From assembly GCA_015143295.1 (NCBI GenBank), contig CM026552.1, positions 60,754,944 to 60,818,943 of the forward strand: DNA of 64,000 bases, read 5' to 3'. Below are positions 35,610 to 48,882 of the stretch, piece after piece (within the stretch, counting starts at the first letter, position 1; the number at the start of each line of letters is the position of its first letter). The stretch is from Tetracentron sinense (lineage: Eukaryota; Streptophyta; Magnoliopsida; Trochodendrales; Trochodendraceae). The position numbers were made by a program, and so were the translations under genes. The notes under the pieces were generated by a model that had not been told where the DNA came from, ran no database searches, and saw only the letters and a program-made list of their open reading frames with translations.

Positions 35610-36275
35610 TAGGAGTGGCAATCGGCCGGGCTGGGTTGGGTTGGTGTTAGCCCAAGCTCAGCCCAAAGTTCAAAACCTTAGCTCAAGCTCAGCCCAGACC
35701 AATCTCAGCCCAAACACCACAGCCCAAGCTTGGCTCACAAAAAATGTTGGGCTTTGGGCCGAGTTCGGGCTGGCCTAAAGTGGACTGAGTTCGGGCTAGC
35801 CTAAAGTAGACTGAGTTCGGGCCTAAAATATGCTTTAAAATGAGGTTTTTCCTTTCGTGGGGCCTCCTTTTGGGCTGCCCGCTTGGGCTACTATTACCCT
35901 AGCTGCTCTTCATGCTCGTGGGGGTGATACAACAAATGAAAAGTCTAAAGTTGTGGTTATTGTCATGCAATAATTTCTCTCTCTTTGCAATTTATGCTAT
36001 GAAAATTGAAGAGGAAATGGAAGAAAAGAGAAGAGAAGAGTGAAAGAGATGAACCATGGGTGTTTTCTCTCTCTATATATATTATTTATAATTTTTATTC
36101 GGGTCGGGCTGAATTCGGACTAAGCTAAGGGCAGCCCAAGCTCAGCCCAATATTAACTTTGTGCCTATATTCTTGTCCAAACTCAGCCCAGCCCAAAGTA
36201 AGAAAGGCTCAGCCCACTTAAACTTCGGGCCGAACAATCGGGCTTCGGGCTAGCCCAGCCCAATTGCCACCCCTA
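35610..36275. mobile_element. non-autonomous hAT-like element
   Basis: 666 bp. Ends are TAGGAGTGGCAATCGGCCGG and CAGCCCAATTGCCACCCCTA, imperfect inverted repeats. A perfect 8-bp target duplication CCTAAGAT flanks it (35602-35609, 36276-36283), as expected for hAT elements. The subterminal parts are rich in CCCAAGCTCAGCCC. No transposase is present. Confidence 0.88.
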
Positions 36276-36283
36276 CCTAAGAT

Positions 36284-36893
36284 TCTCTTCTCAAGAAACG
36301 ATAGCTAATTTTTCTAGGTTCAATATTGAAATGAGAGTATAGCGAACGTACCAATCAGTAACACAACGATCAGACACTACACTATTAGAGATTGTACAAT
36401 CACAATATCCTCACCCTAATTCCAATGCCCTAGAACACAAACGACAACCCTACGACAACAGAAACAATATGAACATTCCAAATCGTCTCCCACGAACGTT
36501 TACCCCCCATTAACTCAATTTTCTACATAACTTTCTCCATTAGTTAACAAAGTCAACTTCTTTCCTTCAAAAGAAAACACTACAAATCAATTAAACCAAT
36601 AGAAAGCACCACCAACAAAACAAATCAAAGCCAAAAGAACCCTAGAAATATCCTGCTTCCAGTAGCAAAAATGTTCTTTAATTCAAAATTACAACCAAAA
36701 CTTAAAATCTACTTAGATATTCCATAATAAAAATAAAATAAAAAATCTAAGCAGCCTAGGATTCTCTTCTCAGCAAATGCAGTGTTATGTGTCTTTTACT
36801 AAATAACATAAAAAAGAAGAAAAGGGAGAGGACATGGCTGATTCGAGGCAGCCCATGACCTCCATTGTTCCACATGTTCTCTTAGAACACTTC
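36284..36893. other. AT-rich spacer with local duplication
   Basis: Sequence around 36729-36775 (AAATAAAATAAAAAATCTAA then GATTCTCTTCTCA) repeats the pre-insertion hAT target region at 35577-35609 plus 36284-36300, an old tandem duplication of about 450 bp. No gene seen. Confidence 0.45.
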
Positions 36894-38282
36894 TGTTAGC
36901 CTTTAGGTTTCTACCTAAGGTAATATCATTAATTTTGATGATAACACAATAATGTAATATCATTTGTGTTACTAATGTCTCAATTGAGTTTATGTGACAA
37001 TCAGAATATCAAGAGCATTAGCAAATCATTCATGGCAAAAAACATAAAAATGACACCATTCTTAAAGAAAATTCATCATCAAGTCAAGCAAGCTATTGGA
37101 TCAAGTTAGATCATATTTAAGATGTTGAAGATCATATCAAAGTCCAAGTGATATCATGAAGAAGGAGAAATTGATCTTGAAGCCAAAGAAGATAAATCAA
37201 GTCAAGATCAAGCTTGAAGGAACGAAGGTTTATAGTTTTAGTTTGAGAGAGTTTAGGACTTTTGTAAAAATTTCTTAAAGTGTGGTTAATTGAATGCTCA
37301 AAGCCTAGATTGACCATAAGAGTCTAAGACCAAAATTAAATAACATTCTAAGACCCTAGGACATCATTTGAAATGACCAGAATCATGATTAAAATAAGGT
37401 AAAAGACCAAGAAAATCATGTTCATCATATTGATCAGCTTAAGATAAGATTTCCAATAGAAAACAGGAAATCTCGTCGACGAAATTGAAGAGGAACTTCA
37501 ATATCGTCGACGAAATCAGCCGTAAAGCTATTGTTTTTAATTCCATCTCCATCTCGTCGACGAATTCTCAGAGTATACCCAATCTCGTCGACGAAATCAT
37601 GCAGAACCCAGAAAAAGCCTATAAGGCTATAAAATGGAATGTTTTATGAACTAAAATAAGATGATTTAACAACTTCCAATCATTCTAATACACACTCTAT
37701 CATTCATTGATCAATCATTTTAGTAGAAAACCTAGAAACCCAAAAGAGTCTGAATTTGAGCTATTCAACTTCATTCTTTAAGAGACTCTTAGAGAGCTTG
37801 AAAGTGATCATCCAGTTTGTGTAAATGAGTAATTTATTATTGCAATAACTTTGTTATAAAGTGTGAAAGAAATCAAGAATCGACGGATTCTTGTCATTGA
37901 AGCAGGGAGCTTTGTAAAAGTCAAGAGAGGGGATTCTCTTGCAAGGGAAAGGACTGATATTTACTAGAAAAAGATTGTAATGGTTTGGTCTTCACTCGTA
38001 AGAAGACTGTGCGATTGAGTAAAATCGTGGTGAATCCTCTAGCAGGTATAGCTTGAGGTGGGGACGTAGGTGAAATTGTCGAACCTCGTGGATAATATCT
38101 TTGTGTTTGTTTTCTCTAACTCTTCTCTATACTCTATTGTTTTGATTGTTTGTGTAAAATTGCATATCTTCCATTCCCTTTTAATTAGTAAAATTAAAAT
38201 TCCGTTTAAGGGAATATGAATAATTTTTAATTTATCATAAACCCTATTCACCCCCCCTCAATGGCCCAAACCTTGGGCAACA
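36894..38282 (+). repeat. copia element P, 5' LTR
   Basis: 1389 bp, from TGTTAGCC to TTGGGCAACA, directly followed by a tRNA-Met primer site. It contains four TCGTCGACGA palindromes at about 37470-37600 and a TATA box TATAAAA at 37628-37634. Its last 200 bp recur at 63674-63882. Confidence 0.75.
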
Positions 38283-38284
38283 AG

Positions 38285-38296
38285 TGGTATCAGAGC
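38285..38296 (+). other. primer-binding site (initiator tRNA-Met), element P
   Basis: TGGTATCAGAGC, the standard sequence complementary to the 3' end of plant initiator tRNA-Met, two bases after the LTR. Confidence 0.9.
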
Positions 38297-38358
38297 CTAG
38301 GTCTCTATTTTTTTAAAAGATTTGACAATATTAGAGAAAATATTTTTGTTTGGCAAAA

Positions 38359-39405
38359 ATGGATAATGTTTATGCAACTACCCTTAGACAAGGACAATCA
38401 ACCTCTAGACCTCCCTTATTCAATGGTGAAAACTATAATTATTGAAAAGTTAGAATGATGTATTTCATTCAAGTTTTAGATTATAATTGCTGGAAAACAA
38501 TTGTTAAAGATCTAGACATCCCCACCAAAACCATTAATGGTACTCAAATACCAAATGATGAGGATGAATGGACGGAAGCCGAAATTAAACTTGTTCAATC
38601 AATGTCAAGGCAATTAGCAGCCTATATTGTGCATTGAGTCCACACGAGTTTAATAGAGCATCGGCTTGCGATTCCGTAAAAGAAATTTGGGATAAACTCC
38701 AAATTACTTATGAATGGACTAATCAAGTAAAATAACAAAAAAATGAGCATGTTGGTTCATAAGTATGAGCTATTTAAAATAGAACAAAATGAACCCATTT
38801 CCTTTATATTTTCTAAATTCACTAATATTATTAATGAGTTGAAATCTCTTGGAAAAGTCTATTATAATGCAGAGAATGTAAGGAAGATTCTTCGATCTCT
38901 ACCAAGGAATTAGGCTCCAAAGGTGATGATCATCCAAGAAACAAAGTATTTCACCAAGCTACCCATGGATGAGCTACTTGGATCACTAATGACCCATGAG
39001 GTTATCATGAGGGAACAAAAGGATGAAGAGCCCACACCAAAAAGGGGACATAAATCCTCACAAATGAATGAAAGTGAAGATGATGAAAGTGAAGAAGAGG
39101 AGATTGAGAAGATGACAAGAAAATTAAAAAAATTCTTAAAATATAAGAAGAACCCCAAGAAAAGAGCATTCAAAGAATAATTCATCAAAGAACTCATCAA
39201 GCGCAAATCAAGCAAAGAAGAAGAGCCCATTGTATACTATGATGCAAAAACTCGGGACACATCAAGCCCGAGTGGCTACAACTCAAGAAGAGCCAAAAAT
39301 TCAAGAAAAGTGCAATGAAATCTACATGGGATGAATCCGACGAAAGTGAATCAGATGTGAGCTCAAATGATGACGAAGAAGCCAATCTACGCTCAACCGG
39401 ATAGA
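38359..39405 (+). pseudogene. copia gag, decayed
   Basis: It starts M-D-N-V-Y-A-T-T-L-R and continues P-P-L-F-N-G-E-N-Y, the usual N-terminus of copia gag (UBN2/gag-polypeptide type), followed by W-T-E-A-E, K-E-I-W-D-K-L and an acidic/basic stretch. The zinc knuckle survives only as G-H-I-K-P-E-W, with a cysteine lost. Several stops (a TGG-to-TGA near 38447) and frameshifts break it, and protease and pol are missing. Confidence 0.75.
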
Positions 39406-40032
39406 TATGAATTCAAGAAGTTCTAACATGTTAGTGAACTTTTCTAAAGAGATTTCAACCCAATTCCTTGCTTATTGTTCGCTGGATGCTCCATACAATC
39501 ACTATTAATTCATAAATCCTCACTGTAACTCCCCAACAAGTGCCTCATTGAGCCATAGGAAATGAATGAAGTCGTACAACTTTGCACTCATGCTCACCTT
39601 CTCAGTAACAAAGTACATGTTTTCATATTTGCAAAATGCAAAGATTCACGAAAGAGTCCTCTTTCTTGAAGGACTCCAAATTGATTTCCCTTTTTGGGGA
39701 ATCCGGGAGGATAAGTCTTCCCTTCAAAAGAGGGAAGAGTCTTATCTTCCAAGAAAAGGGGAGAGATAACTCTCCTTTTTGAATGGGGTGATCTATGACA
39801 CTCTGCTATTGGAGAAAAAGAGGGATCTCTATCTTGGGATCCTCTAAAGCTGGTAAAGAGTCATTTTTTATCAGGGATTCTCTGTCACATGACAGTTAGT
39901 ATCTGACTATCAGCTGGAAAAGGACTGACCTTGGTCAGTCTGCAAATTAAAGGGGTGAGACCATGGGTCTCACCTGCGGTCTTGGTCAGGTCCAATGCCT
40001 ATTTGGGCTGCAGATCAGGGTCTGACCTTAGT
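39406..40032 (-). mobile_element. copia LTR remnant, distal part
   Basis: Non-coding sequence continuous (after removing LTR F) with 47526-48882. It is read on the minus strand as the downstream part of the copia LTR that starts at 52622. No ORF or primer site could be identified; its inner limit is uncertain. Confidence 0.4.
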
Positions 40033-40302
40033 TGTAACGACCCAAAATTACCCCTAGGAGTTAGGTGAGACTTTAGACGTTACCGTTATAACCTGTCAAA
40101 CCATCCTGCAAAATATCCAAGGCATAAACATAGCGGAAGCGAAATCAATGCGGAAGCGGAATAATGCAAAAGCGTGAACTTAATTTTTCTTTTCTATACA
40201 TGATCAGTATTCCAAGTTTTTATACATAAACATGACTAAATGTAAGAGTGGACATGCCCACCCATCAAAATACAAGATAAAGAGACCTCACTAACTCTCC
40301 AC

Positions 40303-40440
40303 TCAACAATAGTCTAGATAGGGCCACCTATCTGGATCCATGTCCTCCTGAAGCTGTAACGGGATAGGCACCTCTTCTTCAGTATACTCTTCCTCAACCT
40401 ATGGCTCGGGGTTGAAAATATCCACCGAACCTGCCGACAT
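40303..40440 (-). other. conserved LTR small ORF, copy F (broken)
   Basis: 45 codons with one in-frame TAG replacing the core Trp (P-E-P-stop-V-E-E-E-Y). It ends W-P-Y-L-D-Y-C. Confidence 0.35.
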
Positions 40441-42342
40441 GAAATGTATGGCTAAGTATTGAAACACTCAGCGAGTACAACTAATAGATAACAATGATAT
40501 GACACAAATCATAGCTTACTGGAATTTAAATAATGCATCTATGAGCATGCATAAAAACCCGAATACAAAACCTTATGTAAATCATGTGCATAATTCATAG
40601 CTTGTACTTGAAATTATCTTTTCGTATTTTCAAAAATTGCTTATCGTACTTAAAATCCTATTTTTGTCTTGTTCTTGTCTCGTGAAAATCATGTTTGTCT
40701 TGTTTTGTTCTTATTTAGAATCACATTTGTTTTGTCTTGCATGTCATGTCATGCTTGTCATGTCTTGACTTTGTTATCTTGTGAGCCAGATGTTAGTGCC
40801 CTTGTAACGATTTGTGAGCTGGGTATGTAAATACCCTTCAACAAAATTAAAAAAGGCGCACCAACATCCTTGACCGGCCTAATTTCTGGCTTTATCATGC
40901 TTGTCTTGTTTTCTTGAAGCCAGATATGACATATCCTTGGATATGCCCTATCCTTGACCGACCCAAAGTTCAGCTTTATCATTCGTGTCATAAATCACTT
41001 GTCTTTGTTCTTTATTGTTTTCATATACTTATACTAGAAAACTCGGTTCATGCATGCATGCGTGCTTGTGCATAGCAAGTGGTGAACATAAAAGTGACAT
41101 GGATATGTTTAAAGAATAACATATGGCTTTTGAATATTTCTATTATCATGGAATGTCTTAAAGGAAGCATGTATATATATAGGCACAGTAGAATTTGATA
41201 TTCATGGAAAGACCTTAAATCATGTTTTGATAGTCTTAGGTTTAACTCTCATACATGCATTTTATCAAAAACTTCGTATTCAACATTTCTATTAGCCTTT
41301 AACTCATATTTTCATAGTCAAACATTTCATCAACATTTTAAGTGCATGTATTATGTGTACATTGCCTGTAATGTCCTGGAACTTTTTGTACCTAATGAAT
41401 AGTATTCTCGTAGCCAATTGGCCTTTTACGTAGTTCAATTAATAAATAAAGAAGAATTTGAAAATTCTAAAACACCAAAAATGTTCCCCTTTGAATGATG
41501 AATCCAACGCAAGTTGAATCGTTAAATTCTGAGAAACGAGTCAAAAGTTATGACCGAAACAGTAAAAGGTGCCAAAAATTGTAGAACACCAATCTCTAGC
41601 GATCGATCAGTCCACAACCGATCGCTCGGTCAAAATTAGCGATCGATTGGTCCACAACTGATCGATCGGTATCTATTGACCGGTCCAAAAATTTCATGAG
41701 AAAAAATTCCAGAGAGGGTGTTTTCAACCGATCGCTCAGTCAAAAACACCGATCGCTCGGTTGGGCACCAATCACTCGGTCATAAGCATCGATCGATCGG
41801 TCTTACGCGTTTTTGCAGGTTTCATTAAGGCTAAATGGGTCTTTGACCACCCCTTTTCTATAAAAGGCCCAATTCGTGGGTTTGGGGTTTCATACACCCT
41901 CAAGCACATATTTTGGGAGATTGAGAGAGAAGAAGGAGGAAGAGCTTGGGTTTGGATGCATGGAAGATTGGAAGAGTGATTGGAGCTTGGATTTCATTCT
42001 ATTCCTCAAGTATCCTCAAGATCTCCAAATTTCAAGGTTAGTACACCCAACTAACTCACTTAGCAATAACCTAGGATTCCTCTCTATTGTAAATGATGAT
42101 TTCTATCATGAGTGCTCCCCTTCCTTTGGAATATGCTTTTTCCCCAAATGTGAACAAGATAAATGGAATAATGGATGTGGATGTGTGGGGTGAATGTTGG
42201 AGGCGATGGATGCCGTGTGGATGTGATGAATGTTATGTGAAGGAAATGGTGGAAAGACATCTTACAAATTACAAACACACTTGATGTTGATGAAATGTAT
42301 TCATTAAGAAATTGAAATGAAATGACTATAAATGTGATGCAC

Positions 42343-44715
42343 TGTAACGCCCCAAAATACCCCCTAGGAGTTTAGGGATACTTTAGGCGTGACTACACGT
42401 ACCTGCCAAACCATCCTGTAATGAACAAGATAATTACAGTACCAAACAATGATAATCAGAGCGCGGAAGCTAAACATAAATTGCGGAAGCGTAAACTAAC
42501 TTTTTCTTTTCTTCTAAGATTTCCAACATAGTATTCCAAGTTAACATTTATACCAACATGTCTAAATCTAAGGTGGACAGACCCACCTATCAAAATGTCA
42601 AAATACATAAAAGACCCTCTCGTACTCTCCCCTCAACAGTAGTCGAGGTATGGCCACACATCAAGGTCTCGGTCCGCCTGAGACTGCAGTGGGATAGACG
42701 GCTCTCTCTCTTCGATATACTCTTCCTCAACCCAAGGCTCTGGGTCGAGGGCTCCCTCAGTACCTGCCGACATGAAAGTACGGCTGAGCATGGAATACTC
42801 AGCGAGTACAAGCTACTAGCTATCCATAACAATAATAAACATACAAGGAGTAGTACCATACCAATCATCAATTCCAGGCAATAGTAAACCCATAGAATTT
42901 AAATAATATTGAACATGGAGCAATATTATCATCTTGATGTGCATGAATGCAAAAACGCCGATAAAACTCATGCTTGAAAACCCGTTTCCATATCTCGATA
43001 TGCCTTGTGAAAATCATGTATGCGTGCATGCATGAATGCCTTGTCATCATCTTGTAAATTTGCATCTTGTAACTTGTGAGCCAGAGGTTAGCACCCGAAT
43101 CTCCCTGGGCTGCCAACCTCCTTGATATATGGTTTTCTTGTGAGCCAGAGGCTAGTACCCGAATGTCCCTGGGCTACCAACCTCCTTGACAATATAAGAT
43201 TTTTATTACTTGTTTAGTTTTCTTGTGAGCCAGAGGCTAGTACCCGAATGTTCCTGGGCTACCAACCTCCTTGACATGTGTTTTAGGGGTTTTCTTGTGA
43301 GCCAGAGGCTAGTACCCGTATCTCCCTGGGCTACCAACCTCCTTGACATGCAATATTTTCTTGTTGGTTATTATATGCACATGCTCTTGAAATCTCGGTT
43401 CATGCTATCATGCGTGCTCGTGTACGTGTCAATCGTGACAATAGTGGAATGAGGATAACAAGAGAGATATGGCATCCCAATTCCATTCATAATATATTCA
43501 TGTGAGCATTTGAGTAATTAACATGGCATTTGAGTATTCAAAGCATTTTCTTCCTTTAAGTCATGATTTTATAGATTTGGCATTTTGTCAAACACATAAC
43601 ATACATTGTTCCTTGGTAGTTCATCTTCTTCCTTTTTATGCATATTTTCCATTCAAGCACACAAGGGTAAGTTTATTATTTGTACAATGCCCATCCTCCA
43701 TTTTCCAATTCACACCCCACACATCATACATCATTCCTTCGGCATCCAATCGCCTCATTCCATACCCATCCAAACATCCATACCATTCTTCCTTATCTTG
43801 TTTATGTTCATTAGAGATGTTTATTAGAGATAATACATTTCATAAAGAAGAAACCTAATAACAAGGATCACATTCCATATAGAAACCTAGATTATTGCTA
43901 GGGTAAGTTAGTAGGGTGTACTAACCTTAGATCAAGGCTTGATCTTGGTAGGAACCTTGATTTGAGCTCCAACTTGAAAGAAGAAGCCCTTGCTTGAAGA
44001 AAGCTTGAGTTGAGGAAGAAACCCCTTGGAAAAACTTGTGTGAGTTGCTGCCCTAACTTTGGAGGAGGAGTCCCACACGAGTTGAACCTTGGATTTGAAG
44101 AATCCAAGCCTTGAAATAAACCTTGGGTAGCCCACACTCTTGATTTCTTCTCAAGAGGAAAACCTAGGTTAGGAAATCCTCTTCTCCTCTCTCTCTATCT
44201 CTCCAAATACTCTAAGGATGGTAAATGAAGCCCTAAAGGCTCGGGCAAGCCCTTATGGGTAAGGGTTTAACGCCCAAAAGACAAAAATGCCCTTACAAAA
44301 ATTTCTGTAAAACACGGGGACCGAGCGATCGGTGCTTATGACCGATCGATCAGTTGCCTACCGAGCGATCGGTACTCTGACCGAGCAACCGGTCAAAAAA
44401 CTACTCTCTGGAAAATTTTCCCATACAAAATCTTTGACTGTGCGATAGCTACCGATCGATCGATTTTGGACCGATCGATCACTGACTGGACCGAGCAATC
44501 GGTGCTCTGTAGGTCTGGACTGTTTTGACCATATCTTTTGACTCGCTCGTCGGATTTCGACGATTCAACTTGCGTTGGATTCGTCTTTTGAAAACGAACA
44601 TTTCTGACATTTCAAAATTTCTGATTTCTCCCTTATTTAATAATTAAACTACGAGGAAGACCAATTAGGCACGAAAGTGCTATTCATTAAATATAGAAAA
44701 GTTCGGGATGCTACA
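42343..44715 (-). mobile_element. solo LTR H, nested in G
   Basis: 2373 bp. Plus strand from TGTAACGCCCC to GGGATGCTACA. The 5-bp duplication TGCAC is perfect (42338-42342, 44716-44720). It holds a four-unit minisatellite (about 43070-43360) of the same word as LTR D, and a GATCGATC array at about 44315-44510. Confidence 0.92.
42633..42773 (-). other. conserved LTR small ORF, copy H (46 codons)
   Basis: Minus-strand ATGTCGGCAGG to TGA, uninterrupted. The core is P-W-V-E-E-E-Y-I-E-E and the end is W-P-Y-L-D-Y-C. It differs from copy D at one residue position. Confidence 0.42.
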
Positions 44716-44999
44716 TGCACTCCATGTGTTTGGTAAAAGATCTAAATGCGAATTAAATGGAATTAATGAAGAACACTAAAGTATGATCTATGTGGTTTTC
44801 TTAAAGTAGTAAATTATCCAATGTTATACATGCTAATCTAAATTCTCACATGTTTATACTATGAATTAAAATGCTATGCACTATCCTTCATGTCATATAT
44901 GTCATCATGATTATTACTACAAGTGCTACACACACTCACGCATGCATGCATGAACTGATGTTTTTAAAGTACAAGTATTTGGAAGAAACAAACAAGAAC

Positions 45000-45300
45000 A
45001 AGAATTGTGATTCATGAAATGAATGATAAAGCCGGACATCAGGCCGGTAAAGGGTAGGGCATATCCCTAGGATATGTCATACGTGGCTCACAAGGAAAAC
45101 AAGTATGAATGATAAAGCCGGACATCGGGCTGGTCAAGGGTAGGGCATATCGCAAGATATGTCATACCTGGCTCACAAGAAAACAAGACAAGGAGGTTTC
45201 CTTTTCTATATATATATATATATATATTTCATTGAAGGAAATATACATTCCCGGCTCACAAGTCGCCTCAAGGGCACTAACCTCTAGCTCACAAGTAAAC
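45000..45300 (+). repeat. repeat block in LTR G
   Basis: Two units with AATGATAAAGCCGGACATC, GGGTAGGGCATATC and TGGCTCACAAG, then an (AT)n run at 45209-45228. LTR K has the same block in inverse orientation at about 62150-62420. Confidence 0.7.
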
Positions 45301-45659
45301 AAGAAAGTCAAGTCAAGAACATGACAAGTGATTCCAAACAAGAACAAGACAAGCATGCGTGATTCTTACGAACGAGACCAAGACAAGAAACAAGCTTTCA
45401 AACATGACAAGCAAGTTTTGAAAGAAACACGAAAGACTATTTTCAAGACGAAGACATGATTTTAAAGTACGAGTTTTATCGGAGTTTTTGCATTCATTCA
45501 AGCATGTTAAGATTATCGTTTTACTTTACTTTCATTATACTGCTATTCTTGTTTCATATTGATATGATGAATTCTATCTTGTTGCCTTGTGTAAGGGTTA
45601 TTGCTATTGTTAGATAGTAGCTTGTACTCGCTTAGTATTCCATATTCAGCTGTACCTTT

Positions 45660-45767
45660 ATGTCGGCAGGTGCATGGGTCCCCTTTGACATTTGTGCCCC
45701 GAGTCCTTGGGTTGAGGAGGACTACGGCAAGGAAGAACCATATGAGGAGTCGGTAGCTGAGCCTTAG
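45660..45767 (+). other. conserved LTR small ORF, copy G (35 codons)
   Basis: ATGTCGGCAGG to TAG, 35 residues. The core is P-W-V-E-E-D-Y. The frame continues past the stop into H-G-G-D-Y, so the stop is probably premature relative to other copies. Confidence 0.38.
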
Positions 45768-47520
45768 GCTGAGGCGAGGGACTTAGACCACTGACCCCAC
45801 GGGGGTGATTATTGAGCGAGAGAGAGTTGTGAGGTTTCTCATTTTGTATTGTGATAGGTGGGCATGTCCACCTTTGACTTGATATGTTTTGTATATATAT
45901 TCTCACTTGGAATATAGACCACCTTATATAGAAAGGAAAATTTTGGTTTTACACTTCCGCACTCATGTTTAGCTTCCGCACTCTGATTATTGTTGTTATT
46001 ATATCATGTTAGCCTTGTTTATCACAGGATGGTTTGACAGGTACGAATAGTCACCTCTAAAGTATCCCTTAACTCCTAAGGGGTATTTTGAGGCTTAATA
46101 TTGTCCTTCCCTATTTTCCATCATACAACAACCATCACATTCTCCATGGTATCCAACTTCGCCTCAAACCATCCATACATCCCGCACATTCATAACCATT
46201 TAATTCCATTTATTCCTCTTTATTTTTGAAGAACTTGGTTGATTTAAGAAAAGGAACATGCAATCTCAATCCACATTCATTCTAAAAACCTAGGTTATTA
46301 CTAAGCCAACTAGAAGGGTGTACTAACAATTTCTTATTCACAATCCTACTTTAATCCTCTTATTCAATACTTGTATCATAACAAAGCTATGTAGTAGAAG
46401 GTACTTACCTTCTAAGACAAAAAACACTTTGGTTGAAGCTTGAGAATTGCCTTGGATGCACGATCCAGCTTTAGAAGGCTTGAAGAAGAAGATCCAAGCC
46501 TGAGGAAGGTTATCCAAGCTTTGAGAAGTAGATCTAAGCTTCTAGGGCAAGATTGAGCTCTACTTTGATCTCACAATGAAAACCCCTTTTTGAAAACCTA
46601 GCTCTCTCCCTTTTCTTTTCAAAATATGTTTCTCAAAATGTTAAAACCCTTAATCCCCACGAAAATTGGGTATGTATAGAGTTAAGGTTGTCAAAATCAC
46701 GTTTGTACCATTTTCAATCCCCTTTTTTGCGATCCCTACGCATATACTCGTCGACGATTGGGTTCTATTCATCGATGAGTGGGTTACAATCATTAACAAG
46801 TGGGAGTTTTGATCATTCTGTTCATCTCACTCGTCGACGAGTTCATGGCCCTCTGGTACACTTGTCGACGAGTGGTTGCTCTGGCTTGCTTAAGTTTTTC
46901 CTATTTTAGTATTTTGATCATAAATTTTGACTCCCTTATTGGAATTTGATGATTTAACTTGTGTTGGATGCTTCATTTAAAGGGAAACAATTTTGTGTCT
47001 AATGAATGAATCCTAATTCTGAGTTTTTAATTACCTAAATGGGCTCTAAAGCTGACTGGTCTGAATGGATTTCAGCAGCCCAGATTTTCAGTAGACCTGA
47101 CTTCAGAAATCTAATGTTTAACCTATTTTTGACTAAAGATATAGAAAAATAATAAACATGAACCTCAAAGAGGGTTTCCATACCTTTCTAATGGTTCAAG
47201 AATCGTTTGATTCTGATCAATGGTTATAAAACTAGAGCTTCTTAAAGTTGAGGGTATGTTAAGATAAAGCCCCTTTTAACACTTAGACTATTTTCTACTC
47301 TTGCTCCTTCGTCCCAAACACCCATAAACTTAAGAAATCATTCTTAAGGCTTTAATACATATCATAACACATCATCTACCCGAAATATATCAAAACCAAG
47401 GTTCTCATTAGCTTTGATAACCATTCAAAGCGTTACAATAGGCTTTAACCCTTAGACACTATTCACAGTACTATTCACCATACCAAGCCATCAAGATCTG
47501 GGGTTCTACATTAGTCAGTC

Positions 47521-48882
47521 CATGGATAAGACAGGGTGGGACCATGGGTCCACCCCTTGGTCTAGGTTGAGTCCTTGGCCATTTATGGTCATGGGCTGGG
47601 CTAGTCATGACTGGCCCGTGGATGGACTTATAGAGTCTATCCACAAAGCTTAAGTGAGATTTTGCTCGCAAGGGCAAACCCTAATAACGTGTTAGTCCCC
47701 TAAGGACTGACACAAAGGGGTGTCCGCGGGGCATTATTGCCCTCCTATCAGCATTTAATGCTAAGTAGGTTGGTGGTGAGCTAGCCCTTGGTCAGCTGGT
47801 GCGCATGCCTTTGGCATGCGTGAAGCCCAACCGCCTATTCTATGGGTGGTGATCCTGTGTAGGCAGGTGCACCATACACCTGCATTACGGGCGATGAGAT
47901 TTTTGAGGGGGAATCCAAATAAAAATTTATGAAGAAACTAGATCCCCTAGATCTTAACACCATAGAAAACATCAAATTCTATCTAAAAGTTTAGTCATAT
48001 CACCTTCGTGAATGATGTTCACCGGTGAAGCTTATTCCACTCGAATCGTCAGAACTCTTTGTATAGATTTCTCCAAAAAAATACTCGAAGCTCGATCCTT
48101 GCTCTTCACTATCCTCACGAAGCTTTAGAATCTCTTTTTGGAATTTATGAAGCAAGAGGAAGAAGATGGAGTAATGGTGTAGACCTTCTATCATCCAAAA
48201 CACTAAGGTTCAAAATCCTAGAAAAGCAAAACCCAACTTGGACCACCTTGTAGCTCACGAAAATCCCTAGGGGTATCCCCTAGGGCTCATGGTTTGGAGA
48301 GAGGGGAGAGGGAGAGTGAAATTTTTTTGGAGAATTGTACTTATGGTCTAGGGGTGTTGGGATATTTATAGGATTTAGATCATATCCTAATCCTAATCCA
48401 ATTACAACTTATCCCTTAGGAAGGATCGATTAATTAATAATAACTCTTACTATTAATTAATTAAACTCCTAGTTTATCTATAACTGCTTTAGTTATAGTA
48501 AACCTACCAATTAAGGAGTTCTTATTAATCGAGGATTCCTCAAATAAAGGGATTAGTCAACAACCAACATAAGGCAGGAATCCTAGTCAAACTAGGAAAC
48601 CTTAAACCACAAAGGGGAGGGCGTGAGCATTAAGGGGGCGTGAGATATGGGGAGTTTTGGACTCCTAGTTTGGATCCAATTCTTTCTTATCTTAATCCTA
48701 ATTGCAATCCAACCATTGGATTTAAATTCCATAATAAAAGGAATTATATTTTAACAATTATTCAATTAACCTAATCCTAATCCAATTAGGATTACTCCAA
48801 GGGGCGCCCAACCCTAGGGTTTTAATCCATGGGTTTGGGCCCATATTAAATGGGTTTATGGATATGGGTCAAACCCATTTCC
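47521..48882 (-). mobile_element. copia LTR remnant, middle part
   Basis: Between LTR F and LTR I. Minus-strand features such as CCCTAGGGTTGGGCGCCCC, paired GGTTTGACCCATATCC/TTAATATGGGCCCAAACCC and an AAAATCTCATCGCCCGTAAT stretch resemble long copia LTRs. No coding region. Confidence 0.45.

Larger units (their letters stand above)
41367..46100 (+). mobile_element. solo LTR G, nested in F, interrupted by LTR H
   Basis: It starts TGTAATGTCCTGG and ends GGGTATTTTGAGGCTTAATA (decayed from GGCGTGACA). The target duplication is TTGCC / TTGTC (41362-41366, 46101-46105), one mismatch. Palindromes GATCGATC at about 41590-41800. Without H and one target copy it is about 2.36 kb. Confidence 0.85.
40033..47520 (-). 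mobile_element. solo LTR F, interrupted by LTR G
   Basis: Plus strand starts TGTAACGACCC and ends GGGGTTCTACA. The 5-bp target duplication TTAGT is perfect (40028-40032, 47521-47525). After removal of G (41367-46100) and one target copy it is about 2.75 kb. Its palindrome word is TCGTCGACGA (about 46735-46880), the same word as in copia element P. Confidence 0.9.

Noticed and set aside
43210..43452. 80-codon frame in LTR H
   Set aside because: Translation of the minisatellite (L-V-S-Q-R-L-V-P), not a gene.
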